DNA of 64,000 nt from Cyanobacteria bacterium TGS_CYA1 (GTDB lineage: Bacteria > Cyanobacteriota > Vampirovibrionia > Obscuribacterales > Obscuribacteraceae), in assembly GCA_026129135.1 (NCBI GenBank), contig JAHCIQ010000002.1:744001-808000 (forward strand). Reading direction: 5' to 3'. Of the stretch, positions 27,910-36,985 are shown one piece after another. The first letter of the stretch is position 1, and each line of letters starts with the position of its first letter. The notes beneath the pieces were generated by a model that worked only from the letters and a program-made list of their open reading frames with translations, was not told where the DNA came from and made no database searches. The position numbers were made by a program, and so were the translations under genes.

Positions 27910-28473
27910 ATGAAAGAACTATTTGACTCCCTAAAAATATTTTTGATCCTTACCCTAATAACCGGTATTGCTTATCCGCTTTTAGTAACAGGATTGGCCC
28001 AGGCTTTCTTCAACGATAAAGCTAATGGCTCACTGGTAATTCAAAAAGGAAAAATAATTGGTTCAAAATTGCTGGGACAAAATTTCAGCGCCCCTAAATA
28101 CTTTACTGCAAGACAATCTGCAACAACGCCAGCCTATAATGCCGCTGCATCATCCGGGTCGAATTTAGGACCTCTGAGCGAAAAATTGAAAGTTAATATA
28201 GAACAAAAATACCAAGATCTAAAACGCTCTGGCATTCAAAATCCTGATTCCCTGCTTTTGACTACGAGCGCAAGCGGACTCGACCCCGATATCAGTCCAG
28301 CTGCAGCTAAATGTCAAGCAGAGAGCGTTGCTAACGCCCGTCACATACCAGTTCAGACTGTACTTGATTTAATCGCCAGAAACACAAAACCCAGACAATT
28401 TGGATTTTTAGGCGAAGAAGTAGTAAACGTTCTATTATTGAACCTGGATTTAGACCAGAGCCAGAATAGATAA
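27910..28473 (+). CDS. kdpC: Potassium-transporting ATPase subunit C
   Basis: A 187-residue subunit with one N-terminal membrane helix (about 10-31, FLILTLITGIAYPLLVTGLA) and a periplasmic domain. Family motifs: GSKLLGQNFSAPKYFTARQS, the SGSNLGPLSEKL segment, and LLTTSASGLDPDISPAAA near residue 117-134. It assists ATP binding and assembly of KdpFABC. Its last base is the first base of the kdpD start codon. Confidence 0.96.
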   Translation: MKELFDSLKIFLILTLITGIAYPLLVTGLAQAFFNDKANGSLVIQKGKIIGSKLLGQNFSAPKYFTARQSATTPAYNAAASSGSNLGPLSEKLKVNIEQKYQDLKRSGIQNPDSLLLTTSASGLDPDISPAAAKCQAESVANARHIPVQTVLDLIARNTKPRQFGFLGEEVVNVLLLNLDLDQSQNR

Positions 28474-31214
28474 TGTCCGCCTCCAACCGAAAAGAAGACC
28501 AGCGCCCAGATCCCGAAATACTCTTGACTCGAATCAATGAAGAGGACAGTAAGAATAAAGGCGGTAAGCTCAAAATCTTTTTTGGCGCGGTTGCAGGAGT
28601 CGGTAAGACCTATGCCATGCTCGAAACCGCCCACAAACTTCGCAGCGAAGGTTTAGACATAGTCGTTGGCATAGTCGAAACTCACAAGCGCCAGGAAACA
28701 GAAGCTATGCTTGGCGGGCTAGAAATTTTGCCACAAAAAGAAATTGAATATCGTGGCACTAAAATGCTCGAGTTCGACATCGACCAGGCTCTTTTGCGAA
28801 AACCTGAAATCATTCTCGTAGACGAACTCGCTCATACAAATGCGCCTGGTTCAAGACATTTAAAACGCTGGCAAGACGTTGAAGAGCTGCTTGCCGCTGG
28901 AATAAATGTCTATACCACACTTAATGTGCAACACATCGAAAGCCTGCACGACGTAGTTGCGCAAATCACGGGCGTAACCATTCAAGAGCGAATCCCCGAT
29001 TCGTTCTTAGAAAAGACTTTCGAAATCGAACTTATAGATCTACCTCCAGACGAGCTTTTGCAAAGACTCAAAGATGGCAAAGTCTATCTGCCCGAGCAAA
29101 TCGAACACGCATTAACAAATTTTTTCCAGAAAGGTAATTTAATAGCCTTACGCGAGCTTGCACTGCGAGCCGCCGCAGAGCGTGTCGATGCTCAAATGGA
29201 TGAGTATAGAAAATTTCACCAAGTAAAAAAAACTTGGCCTGCCGCTGAAAAGATACTTGTTTGTATCAGTTCGAGTCCTCTTTCCATTCGATTGGTTAGA
29301 GCAGCCAAACGCATGGCCAACGGTTTGAAAGCAAAATGGGTGGTCGTTAATGTGGAAACTCCAACCCAAGCCAGACAAAACGAAAAAGACAAAGCACGAG
29401 TTTTGCGTACTCTAAAACTGGCTCAACAATTAGGCGCAGAAATAGTTGAGTTAAAAGGCAAAAAAGTGAGTGTCGAAGTCATGCGCTTTGCACAGCAGAA
29501 CAACGTCACGAAAATAATTGTCGGAAAGCCAGTAAGCAACCGTTGGTCCGACTGGCTCTTTGGATCGGCTCTGGATGACTTAATCCGTCAAAGCGGTTCT
29601 ATAGACGTATATGTAATTACGGGTGAAAAATCGCAGACAGCAGAAACTGAAACACCACCTGTGGTGACTAGAAGCAATCCTAAACAGTACGCGATGGCTC
29701 TCTTTATAGTCGCGTTTTGCACAACTTTAGCAAAACTGACTCAAGGATATTTTGAATTTTCAACTATTGTTATGAGTTATATGCTCGGAGTAGTCGTGGT
29801 TGCTTTGCGCTATGGGCGCGGGCCGTCTATTATGGCCTCCTTTTTAAGCGTAGCAATCTTCGATTTTCTATTTGTTCCTCCCCACTTCACTTTTGCTGTG
29901 TCCGATGCACAGTACTTAATCACATTTGTGGTGATGCTTATTGTAGCCCTGATTATTAGTACGCTAATGGTAGAAGTAAAACTTCAAGCCGAAAGGGCCA
30001 GTCAACGTGAACGCAAGACAGCAGCACTCTACTCGTTGAGTCGAGAACTAGGCTCAATTATCGATCTCGACGACTTGATCAAAACAGGACTAAAACATGT
30101 CGGAGAAGTATTCAACACAAGAGTAGCGATCTTTTTAAACGTTGCAAAAGATCCCGATACGACCAAACTGATTTTGCATAAATCCTCAGAAGAAAAACAT
30201 TCTTTTGACGAAGCAGATGAAGGAGTTGCAAACTGGGCTTTCAAAAATAAAAAAGCTGCAGGTCTTGGAACCGACACACTTCCATCTTCAAACGGGCTTT
30301 ACATCCCTCTTTTAGGTTCCTCACATACGATTGGCGTTCTTGCCATAAAACCTTCTTCAAGCAATATTATTTTCTACATCGACCAAATGCATCTGCTTGA
30401 GACTTTTGCCAATCAAATTGCAATTGCATGTGAGCGTGCAAATCTAGCTCAAGAAAATGAGAAAACTTTGCTCACAGTAAAAACAGAACAACTTCGAAGT
30501 TCGCTCTTAAGCTCGGTTTCTCACGATTTGAGAACCCCCCTTGCGACTATTACAGGAGCTGCAAGCAGTATCATGGAAGGCTCAAAATCACTGACGCTAG
30601 AGGATTGTCGCTTGCTTGCAGGAGAAATTTATAATGAATCTGTGCGCCTAAACAGCTTGGTAAAAAACTTGCTCGATATGACACGATTGCAATCGGGAAC
30701 TCTGCGAGTCAAAAAAGATTGGTATCCCATCGAAGAAATAATTGGCTCAGCAATTGCCACTATAAGTGATGCTGTTTCGAACAACAAACATAAAATCATC
30801 ACTCATTTACCTGATCATCTTCCCCTTGTTCCACTCGATGCAGTATTGATTCAACAGGTTCTGGTCAATCTTCTCGACAACGCCTTTAAATACTCACCAA
30901 AAGACGAGCCTGTTGATTTAATTGTCGAATCTGAGCAAACTACAGTTAAAATCTCAATTTGCGACCGCGGCATGGGAATTAATGACAAAAACAAAGAAAA
31001 TATCTTCCACAAATTTTTTCAAGAAGAAGAAAGCATAAAAACCGGTATTGGAGTTGGCGCAGGTCTTGGACTTGCAATAGCAAGTGGCATAATAGAAGCC
31101 CATGACGGTAAAATTTGGGTTGAGGACAGACCTGGTGGCGGCTCTATTTTCAATTTCACTTTACCGGTAAAAGACGCCTCGGGTGATCTACCAAAAATGC
31201 CAGAGATAAATTAA
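28473..31214 (+). CDS. kdpD: Osmosensitive K+ sensor histidine kinase
   Basis: A 913-residue full-length KdpD. Domain order: N-terminal KdpD domain with Walker A (GAVAGVGKT, Lys45) and VDELAHTNAPGSRH; a USP-like domain (about 255-385); four membrane helices (about 405-505, DUF4118); a GAF domain (about 535-665); HisKA with VSHDLRTPL (His684); and a HATPase with NLLDNAFKYSP and GLGLAIASGIIEAHDG. It senses low K+ and c-di-AMP or turgor signals and phosphorylates KdpE. Its start overlaps the kdpC stop by 1 nt and kdpE begins 1 nt after its stop, so sensor and pump are co-transcribed rather than split. Confidence 0.97.
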   Translation: MSASNRKEDQRPDPEILLTRINEEDSKNKGGKLKIFFGAVAGVGKTYAMLETAHKLRSEGLDIVVGIVETHKRQETEAMLGGLEILPQKEIEYRGTKMLEFDIDQALLRKPEIILVDELAHTNAPGSRHLKRWQDVEELLAAGINVYTTLNVQHIESLHDVVAQITGVTIQERIPDSFLEKTFEIELIDLPPDELLQRLKDGKVYLPEQIEHALTNFFQKGNLIALRELALRAAAERVDAQMDEYRKFHQVKKTWPAAEKILVCISSSPLSIRLVRAAKRMANGLKAKWVVVNVETPTQARQNEKDKARVLRTLKLAQQLGAEIVELKGKKVSVEVMRFAQQNNVTKIIVGKPVSNRWSDWLFGSALDDLIRQSGSIDVYVITGEKSQTAETETPPVVTRSNPKQYAMALFIVAFCTTLAKLTQGYFEFSTIVMSYMLGVVVVALRYGRGPSIMASFLSVAIFDFLFVPPHFTFAVSDAQYLITFVVMLIVALIISTLMVEVKLQAERASQRERKTAALYSLSRELGSIIDLDDLIKTGLKHVGEVFNTRVAIFLNVAKDPDTTKLILHKSSEEKHSFDEADEGVANWAFKNKKAAGLGTDTLPSSNGLYIPLLGSSHTIGVLAIKPSSSNIIFYIDQMHLLETFANQIAIACERANLAQENEKTLLTVKTEQLRSSLLSSVSHDLRTPLATITGAASSIMEGSKSLTLEDCRLLAGEIYNESVRLNSLVKNLLDMTRLQSGTLRVKKDWYPIEEIIGSAIATISDAVSNNKHKIITHLPDHLPLVPLDAVLIQQVLVNLLDNAFKYSPKDEPVDLIVESEQTTVKISICDRGMGINDKNKENIFHKFFQEEESIKTGIGVGAGLGLAIASGIIEAHDGKIWVEDRPGGGSIFNFTLPVKDASGDLPKMPEIN

Positions 31215-31922
31215 ATGTCAATAGCCAAGAAAAACGCACTCATTTTAGTAATAGAAGACGAAGCACCAATCAGACGTTTTTTGAAAATGGCTCTAGTAGA
31301 TCATGGCTTTTCATTTTCAGAAGCAGCTACCGGCAAAGAAGGACTGTCAAAATTAGCTGCAGAGCGTCCCGAGTTAGTGATAATGGATTTGGGATTGCCC
31401 GACATGGACGGACTCGAGGTTACTCGCCAAATACGCGAGTGGAGTAATGTTCCTATCATAGTCCTGTCGGCTCGCGAAAACGAGAATGACAAAGTCGAAG
31501 CACTAGATGCAGGTGCTGACGACTATCTCGTCAAGCCGTTTGGTGTGGGCGAATTGATGGCGAGACTTCGAGTAGCATTGCGCCATGCGAATCGATTATC
31601 TGAAGATCAACTGGATTCGACATTTGCATTTGGTGATATTCAAGTCGATTTTGCTAAAAGACAGGTGATGAGAGGACCTGAAGAAATTCATCTCACTCCA
31701 ATCGAATATAAAATGCTGAATACGCTAATTCGATATTCGGGCAAAGTTGTGACGCACAAGCATTTGCTGCGAGAAACGTGGGGTGGAGAATATTCTGACG
31801 AGACGCAGTATCTCAGGGTCTATATGGCACAGCTCAGGAAAAAACTGGAATTAGACCCCGCTCAGCCTAAATATCTTATTACGGAGCCCGGTGTTGGATA
31901 TCGCCTAAAAGTCGATTCCTAG
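31215..31922 (+). CDS. kdpE: KdpE response regulator
   Basis: A 235-residue OmpR-class regulator. The receiver domain has the acidic pair in VIEDEAP, phosphoacceptor Asp58 (VIMDLGLPDMDG) and Lys in DYLVKPFG. The C-terminal winged helix holds HLTPIEYKMLNTLIRYSGKVVTHK and LRVYMAQLRKKLE. It follows kdpD directly, at the end of the kdp operon, and should activate the island's promoter upstream of 23928. I could not identify a KdpE site there. Confidence 0.96.
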   Translation: MSIAKKNALILVIEDEAPIRRFLKMALVDHGFSFSEAATGKEGLSKLAAERPELVIMDLGLPDMDGLEVTRQIREWSNVPIIVLSARENENDKVEALDAGADDYLVKPFGVGELMARLRVALRHANRLSEDQLDSTFAFGDIQVDFAKRQVMRGPEEIHLTPIEYKMLNTLIRYSGKVVTHKHLLRETWGGEYSDETQYLRVYMAQLRKKLELDPAQPKYLITEPGVGYRLKVDS

Positions 31923-32054
31923 ACTATTTACAAGCCATCTTGATACTTTCTTTATACCGACGACTTCAAAATTGATGCGTCATTAATTTCGCGCATTGTT
32001 AAATATCCAGTAATCAAGAATCTCAATGATCTAATTGATCTACTGGAGTCACAG

Positions 32055-33968
32055 GTGACAACATCTCAGCGCAGATTTGCAACAGCACGTCGCTGGTTTT
32101 TCGAGGGTCTAAACAAAGGACACAAGTCAGAAGCAGCCCATCAGGATTCATGGTGGAAAGTGATGTGTCTTACAGGAGTCGATTATTTTTCCACTCTGGG
32201 TTATCAACCAGGCATCGCTTTTCTTGCAGCCGGTGTGCTCTCGCCTATCGCTACTCTAATCGTCGTATTCGTTACCCTTTTTGGTCTGGTGCCGCTTTAT
32301 TCACGTGTGGCTAAAGAAAGCCCTCATGGTCAAGGAAGCATCGCCATGCTAGAGAACCTGCTTCCAGGCTGGCGAGGTAAAACACTTGTTTTGGTTTTAC
32401 TTGGATTTGCAGCGACCGACTTTGTAATTACTATCACACTCTCTGCAGCTGACGCGACCGCTCACATCGTTCAAAATCCAATTGTTCCTCACTGGATGGA
32501 CAACCGAGTTTTTATTACAGTTTTCATTCTTGCAATTCTTGGCGCAATATTTCTGAAAGGATTTAGAGAAGCGATTGGTCTTTCGGTCGTGATTGTTGGA
32601 TTCTATTTAGTCTGTAATGCTGTCGTCGTTGCTCGCGCAGGAATAGAAATCTACAATCACATCGAACTGATAGGCAACTGGCAAGCTAGACTGATTGGCT
32701 CGTATCACTCGATACCTGCAATGATTGGATTTTCACTGATACTTTTTCCAAAACTTGCTCTAGGTATGTCTGGGTTTGAAACCGGAGTGGCAGTGATGCC
32801 GCTTGTGCGAGGGAAAGCAGGTGATAACGAAGAAAACTTAGCTTCAAGAATATCGAACACTCGTAAATTGCTTTTATGGGCAGCGATAGTGATGGCTATC
32901 CTTTTGCTTGCAAGTAGTTTTGCAACCACTCTTCTGATACCAGAAAAACATTTCGCCGAAGGCGGTCTGGCAAACGGAAGAGCACTGGCATATCTAGCAC
33001 ACGCCTTTTTTGGTGAAACATTTGGCACCATTTACGATATCAGCACCATCCTCATTTTATGGTTTGCGGGTGCATCTGCAATGGCTGGCTTACTTAATTT
33101 AGTTCCCAGGTATTTGCCCAGATACGGCATGGCTCCTAACTGGACTCGGGCTCAACGCCCACTGGTTATCATATTTACATTAATCACTTTTGTAGTTACC
33201 TGCATTTTCAAAGCCGATGTAGATGCTCAAGCAGGGGCTTACGCAACTGGTGTCCTTGTTTTATTCATGTCGGCAGCTTTTGCAGTAGTACTTGCCAGCT
33301 GGAAAGAAGGTATTTACAAGCGAATCTTATTTGTATCCATCTTAATCGTTTTCATTTACACCTCTGTGGCAAACATGATTGAACGCCCTGAAGGTCTACA
33401 TATAGCCTCATTTTTCATCGGTTCAGTTTTGCTCATGTCTTTGATATCGAGAGCAATGCGTTCTCTTGAACTGCGCATTTTAGATGTCAAACTGGATGAA
33501 AAAGCAGAATCTTTCGTCAAAGAAGCTCTCGCCAGTCCAGGAGCGATTTGTTTACTTGCGCATAGACCCGGCGGTACAGACTACTCGCACAAAGAAAGAG
33601 AAACCAGAATCGTTCATAAATTAACCGAAGAAGAAGCAACATTCATTTTTCTGCAAGTCGAACTGAAAAATCCATCTGAATTTGACGATGATTGCCTGGA
33701 AATCACCGGTCACGAAATAAACGGTTATAAGGTATTCAAAGCGGAAAGCCAGGCGATACCAAATGCGATAGCAGCACTTTTACTGCACTTGCGAAATAAA
33801 ACCAAGACTATTCCGTGTGCATATTTTGGTTGGACAGAAGGTCACCCGCTTAGTTACGTATTCAAATATATTTTCCTTGGAGAAGGCGAAACGGCACCAG
33901 TAACAAGAGAAATTCTTAGAGAACTGGAAAAAAATCCAGATAAAAGACCCAAAATTATTGTGGGATGA
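32055..33968 (+). CDS. APC-superfamily transporter linked to the kdp island, possible K+ importer
   Basis: A 637-residue protein starting at GTG (CTGGAG upstream). It has about 12 membrane helices with the APC-type start [17 protein letters not shown] and [18 protein letters not shown]. After about residue 480 comes a 150-residue soluble C-terminal domain. This layout resembles KimA-like potassium importers, whose soluble domain binds a nucleotide signal, as well as general amino-acid permeases. The position 130 nt after kdpE and before a small membrane gene favours potassium or osmotic stress. Substrate is inference; the family is clear. Confidence 0.82.
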   Translation: MTTSQRRFATARRWFFEGLNKGHKSEAAHQDSWWKVMCLTGVDYFSTLGYQPGIAFLAAGVLSPIATLIVVFVTLFGLVPLYSRVAKESPHGQGSIAMLENLLPGWRGKTLVLVLLGFAATDFVITITLSAADATAHIVQNPIVPHWMDNRVFITVFILAILGAIFLKGFREAIGLSVVIVGFYLVCNAVVVARAGIEIYNHIELIGNWQARLIGSYHSIPAMIGFSLILFPKLALGMSGFETGVAVMPLVRGKAGDNEENLASRISNTRKLLLWAAIVMAILLLASSFATTLLIPEKHFAEGGLANGRALAYLAHAFFGETFGTIYDISTILILWFAGASAMAGLLNLVPRYLPRYGMAPNWTRAQRPLVIIFTLITFVVTCIFKADVDAQAGAYATGVLVLFMSAAFAVVLASWKEGIYKRILFVSILIVFIYTSVANMIERPEGLHIASFFIGSVLLMSLISRAMRSLELRILDVKLDEKAESFVKEALASPGAICLLAHRPGGTDYSHKERETRIVHKLTEEEATFIFLQVELKNPSEFDDDCLEITGHEINGYKVFKAESQAIPNAIAALLLHLRNKTKTIPCAYFGWTEGHPLSYVFKYIFLGEGETAPVTREILRELEKNPDKRPKIIVG

Positions 33969-33971
33969 ATT

Positions 33972-34181
33972 ATGCTGGACAAACAGGAAAAAACCGCAAG
34001 AAACCAAATGCTAGCCTTAAGTGGCGGTCTTTTAGTGGCCACTCTTGTTTTTATTCTCTTCTATCAACTATTCGGACTATTTTCGCATGACAAACCGCTC
34101 GCATTTATTTTGGGACTGCTGCTAAGCCTTCTCAGTCTCTTTTTCGTCAGAAACGAGTTGATTTATATCTTGGATGAGTAG
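33972..34181 (+). CDS. Small two-helix membrane protein next to the APC transporter
   Basis: A 69-residue protein starting 3 nt after the transporter stop. A basic N-terminus (MLDKQEKTARNQ) precedes two hydrophobic segments, about 15-36 and 42-57, ending in an acidic tail. No family is recognised. Its coupling to the transporter suggests an accessory subunit or modulator. Confidence 0.65.
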   Translation: MLDKQEKTARNQMLALSGGLLVATLVFILFYQLFGLFSHDKPLAFILGLLLSLLSLFFVRNELIYILDE

Positions 34182-34219
34182 AATTTCGTATTCTATCGCC
34201 TCAACAATCCGCCCTAGAA

Positions 34220-35308
34220 CTAGCGCAGTCTCGGCAAATTTGACGATTGAGCAACTAACTGCTTCTCTCCCTGCGCCACCATATTTAATTCAAGCAGCAA
34301 GCGCTTCATTTTAAGAACTTCAGCTTGCAATTGTTGCAACATTACAGAGCGAGCAGTAAGAGAATTTATAGTCAGTCCATTCTTTTGAGCAACGCTTGCA
34401 GTTAAGACATCAAGCTGTTTCTTACTATGTCTATCTGTAAAACCAGGCATGTTAGAATCCTCGATCCAGCGATCTACGATAAGTTCGAGCCGAGTTTTTT
34501 TAGATTTTTCATTTGCAGGAAGTTGATTGAGATAGGTCCAGACCGAATTTGGATATTCAATATCAGGATTAGTCTTGTACCCGAATAGTTTTGCAAGCAT
34601 ATTTGGCTCTTCTTCAGAAGTCTTCTTAGCACCATTCACAGCTCTTAATGTGTACATTGAGATCACAGATGGAACGATACCAGCTGCAATACCAACGATT
34701 CCCGAAGGTATGGTTAAGTTGACGCATTTTTTCGGATTGCGAGCATAAGTCGTATTGATGCTTCCAATAGCCAGCGCCGAGTTCACCGACCACAACACAC
34801 CGTTAGTAATGAATGACAAGGCGTTGATACGAGCAACTTTTTTGTCTCTGTCATTGATGAATTTTGCCAGAATTTCCTGATAGACCTCTCGCTCCGCCTG
34901 TATAGCAGACACAGTGAAGTCTATGTCTAAATCTGTTTTCTGAATAATTAATGCCGCTTTCTGCGTGGCGTCCCATAATTCTTGTCTCAAAGCTGATTCG
35001 TCTCCAGAAGTTGAAGATCCTTGCTGAGCTTCTCCCTTCAGTCGTCTCAGGTTTTGAACTTGCTCTAAAACAGGTGTAAGACCGATAGTGTCAGAAAGCT
35101 GTTGGCTGTTGGGTGAAATAGAGGTCGAATTCAAACTGACACCAGTTTTTAGAATCTGAGTCGGAATAGCAAGTGAATTTGCGCCGGCTTCTTTACTATC
35201 TGTTTCAGCAGCAAAAGCCCAAACTGGAGCGAAAACTTGAGACGCCACCAAGGTTAAGCAGAATACATTTTTTCTGGCGAACCAAGATTTTTTAACACTG
35301 AATACCAT
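34220..35308 (-). CDS. Secreted/membrane protein of an unknown paralogous pair (copy 1)
   Basis: 362 residues when started at the ATG at 35308, which has an AAAGGAG ribosome site at a good distance and gives a clean signal peptide (ending near WAFAAE). An upstream in-frame ATG at 35410 lacks both. It is homologous over most of its length to the divergent neighbour at 35487. Shared blocks: MP-type QILKTGVSLNS, SDSIGLTP-like SDTIGLTPVLE, FINDRDKKVARINALSF, SIN-type IGSINTTYARNPKKC, TIPSGIVGIAAGIVPS, MLAKLFGY, DRWIEDSN, and a C-terminal helix LQAEVLKMKRLLLELNM. Two central hydrophobic segments suggest membrane association. Function unknown. Confidence 0.8.
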   Translation of the reverse strand: MVFSVKKSWFARKNVFCLTLVASQVFAPVWAFAAETDSKEAGANSLAIPTQILKTGVSLNSTSISPNSQQLSDTIGLTPVLEQVQNLRRLKGEAQQGSSTSGDESALRQELWDATQKAALIIQKTDLDIDFTVSAIQAEREVYQEILAKFINDRDKKVARINALSFITNGVLWSVNSALAIGSINTTYARNPKKCVNLTIPSGIVGIAAGIVPSVISMYTLRAVNGAKKTSEEEPNMLAKLFGYKTNPDIEYPNSVWTYLNQLPANEKSKKTRLELIVDRWIEDSNMPGFTDRHSKKQLDVLTASVAQKNGLTINSLTARSVMLQQLQAEVLKMKRLLLELNMVAQGEKQLVAQSSNLPRLR

Positions 35309-35486
35309 TGAAACAAACTCCTTTTCTGTCCAGTCACCAAACCAGGCATGGGTGAAAAGATAAGGCAGAAGCCATAAAGATTTCATCAAAGACACTACCC
35401 TTGGCATCAAAAGCTCATTAACTTAGAAACTATTCAAGCGGAGCCCATACGTTCATCTTAAAATCGACTTACTTAAGAGAATTTCG

Positions 35487-36629
35487 ATGAAATCCCGGGC
35501 ATTTTTACTACTTTCAACTGGCGTGCTTTTTCTTCAAAGCAATCTGCCAATGTTGGCGCAATCAGATGCCCAAAATCAAAGAACAGCGAATAAAGACCCA
35601 GACAGGTCTTCTTATGCACCTTATAAGCCATCTGCAAGTCGCGAGCCCAACGCCAATATCATGGACATGCCCCGCCAGATATTGAAAACGGGCGTGATAC
35701 TAACAAGCAAAAAACTTTCATCCAATAGTCTTCAGCTTTCAGACAGTATTGGATTGACTCCAATTTTGAATGATATAGAACTCTACAGAGACAAAATTCG
35801 AACTTTCAATCAACAAGGCGAAGGACGCAGTCTGGAGTGCTTGCACACCCGTCAGGATTTGCAAGATGCCATTCAAAAAGCTGAATATCTCATTCAAAGG
35901 GTAAATCTCGAAGTCGATTTTACAAATGCTGAAATTGAAGCCGAATGCCAGCTCTACAACGAAATTCTTGGCGAATTCATCGAAGACCGCGACAAAAAAG
36001 TGGCACGAATAAACGCCGCCAGCTTTATCTCAAACGGCATACTGTGGACTGTTTGCGAAGCTTTAGCCATAGGCAGTATCAACACCACTTATGCGCGCAA
36101 TCCCAGAAAATGTTTAAACCTTACCATTCCATCTGGAATAGTTGGTATCGCCGCTGGTTTGGTACCATCTATCGCATCTATGTACACGCTCAAAGCAGTA
36201 AACGGTGCCAAAAAGCGTTCAGAAGCCGAGCCCAATATGCTTGCGATGCTTTTTAATTATCCTCAAAACAGCGAGATTGAATATCCTCAATCTGTCTGGA
36301 AGTTTTTGCATCAAATTCCAGCCGATTGTCCTAATACGAAACCTCGAATCGATCATCTTATAGATCGATGGATCTCGGATTCAAATATTCCAGACTTCAA
36401 TGACAGAAAATCTAAAGCGCAACTAGACGTGCTTACTGCAAGTGTTCCTCGTGAAAAAGGTATGTCGATAGAAACACTGACCTCACGCACAGTAATGCTA
36501 ATGCAATTACATGCAGAAATTCAAAAGATGAAACGATTCCTTTTAGAATTGACTCTTGCTGTGCAAGGTGAAAAACAGTTGAGCCTAGGAGCCTACGACG
36601 CTCCTCATTTGCGTGAACACAAGCTCTAA
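35487..36629 (+). CDS. Secreted/membrane protein of an unknown paralogous pair (copy 2)
   Basis: A 380-residue paralog of the gene at 34220, transcribed divergently across a 178-nt gap. A signal peptide (cleavage near PMLAQ, residue 25) precedes a polar linker and the shared core: RQILKTGVILTSKK, SDSIGLTPIL, IEDRDKKVARINAASF, AIGSINTTYARNPRKC, TIPSGIVGIAAGLVPSIASM, MLAMLFNYP, DRWISDSNIPDF, and the C-terminal LHAEIQKMKRFLLEL. Two hydrophobic stretches with small residues (about 188-210 and 215-240) could insert into a membrane. The copies differ mainly in the N-terminal linker. No known family or fold comes to mind. Confidence 0.8.
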   Translation: MKSRAFLLLSTGVLFLQSNLPMLAQSDAQNQRTANKDPDRSSYAPYKPSASREPNANIMDMPRQILKTGVILTSKKLSSNSLQLSDSIGLTPILNDIELYRDKIRTFNQQGEGRSLECLHTRQDLQDAIQKAEYLIQRVNLEVDFTNAEIEAECQLYNEILGEFIEDRDKKVARINAASFISNGILWTVCEALAIGSINTTYARNPRKCLNLTIPSGIVGIAAGLVPSIASMYTLKAVNGAKKRSEAEPNMLAMLFNYPQNSEIEYPQSVWKFLHQIPADCPNTKPRIDHLIDRWISDSNIPDFNDRKSKAQLDVLTASVPREKGMSIETLTSRTVMLMQLHAEIQKMKRFLLELTLAVQGEKQLSLGAYDAPHLREHKL

Positions 36630-36727
36630 ACATAACATTTGCAGATTCTTTATACGGCAGGCCATTTTTTTTGTGAGCTCATTTCAAAAGCAAGGTTAAA
36701 TTGACTTTATAAAGGAGCTGATGAAAT

Positions 36728-36841
36728 ATGGATACCAACAATATTTTTTGCGTGTTGAGTCTCGTCGGGACTTTTTCTGTTATGAAAGTGGTGCAAGTTG
36801 GTTTACTTCGATTAGCCGACAAATACAGCAAACACCGCTAA
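36728..36841 (+). CDS. Small membrane ORF with a strong ribosome site
   Basis: A 37-residue ORF (ATG 36728, TAA 36839-36841), read directly. An AAAGGAG sequence at 36711-36717 lies 10 nt upstream. Residues about 6-20 are hydrophobic and the C-terminal third is basic (LRLADKYSKHR). An alternative overlapping frame starts at 36721 but is too close to the ribosome site. The rest of the 36630-36985 gap holds nothing else I can identify. Confidence 0.5.
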   Translation: MDTNNIFCVLSLVGTFSVMKVVQVGLLRLADKYSKHR

Positions 36842-36985
36842 ATTTAAACAGTAGCAAGTGATTGCCAGTCTCATTGTGGTAAATACGGTTGGCTAAACCC
36901 TGTTTTCGCCTAATAATATTAATCACCCTCTCCCCCTCCCAAAAGTTTTTGAAACCTATTTTCAATCAGAAAACTTTTGAGGCAG

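Noticed and set aside
34179..34195. TAGAAT/ATTCTA hairpin after the small membrane gene
   Set aside because: Only 6 bp, AT-rich, and no U-tract follows; not convincing as a terminator.
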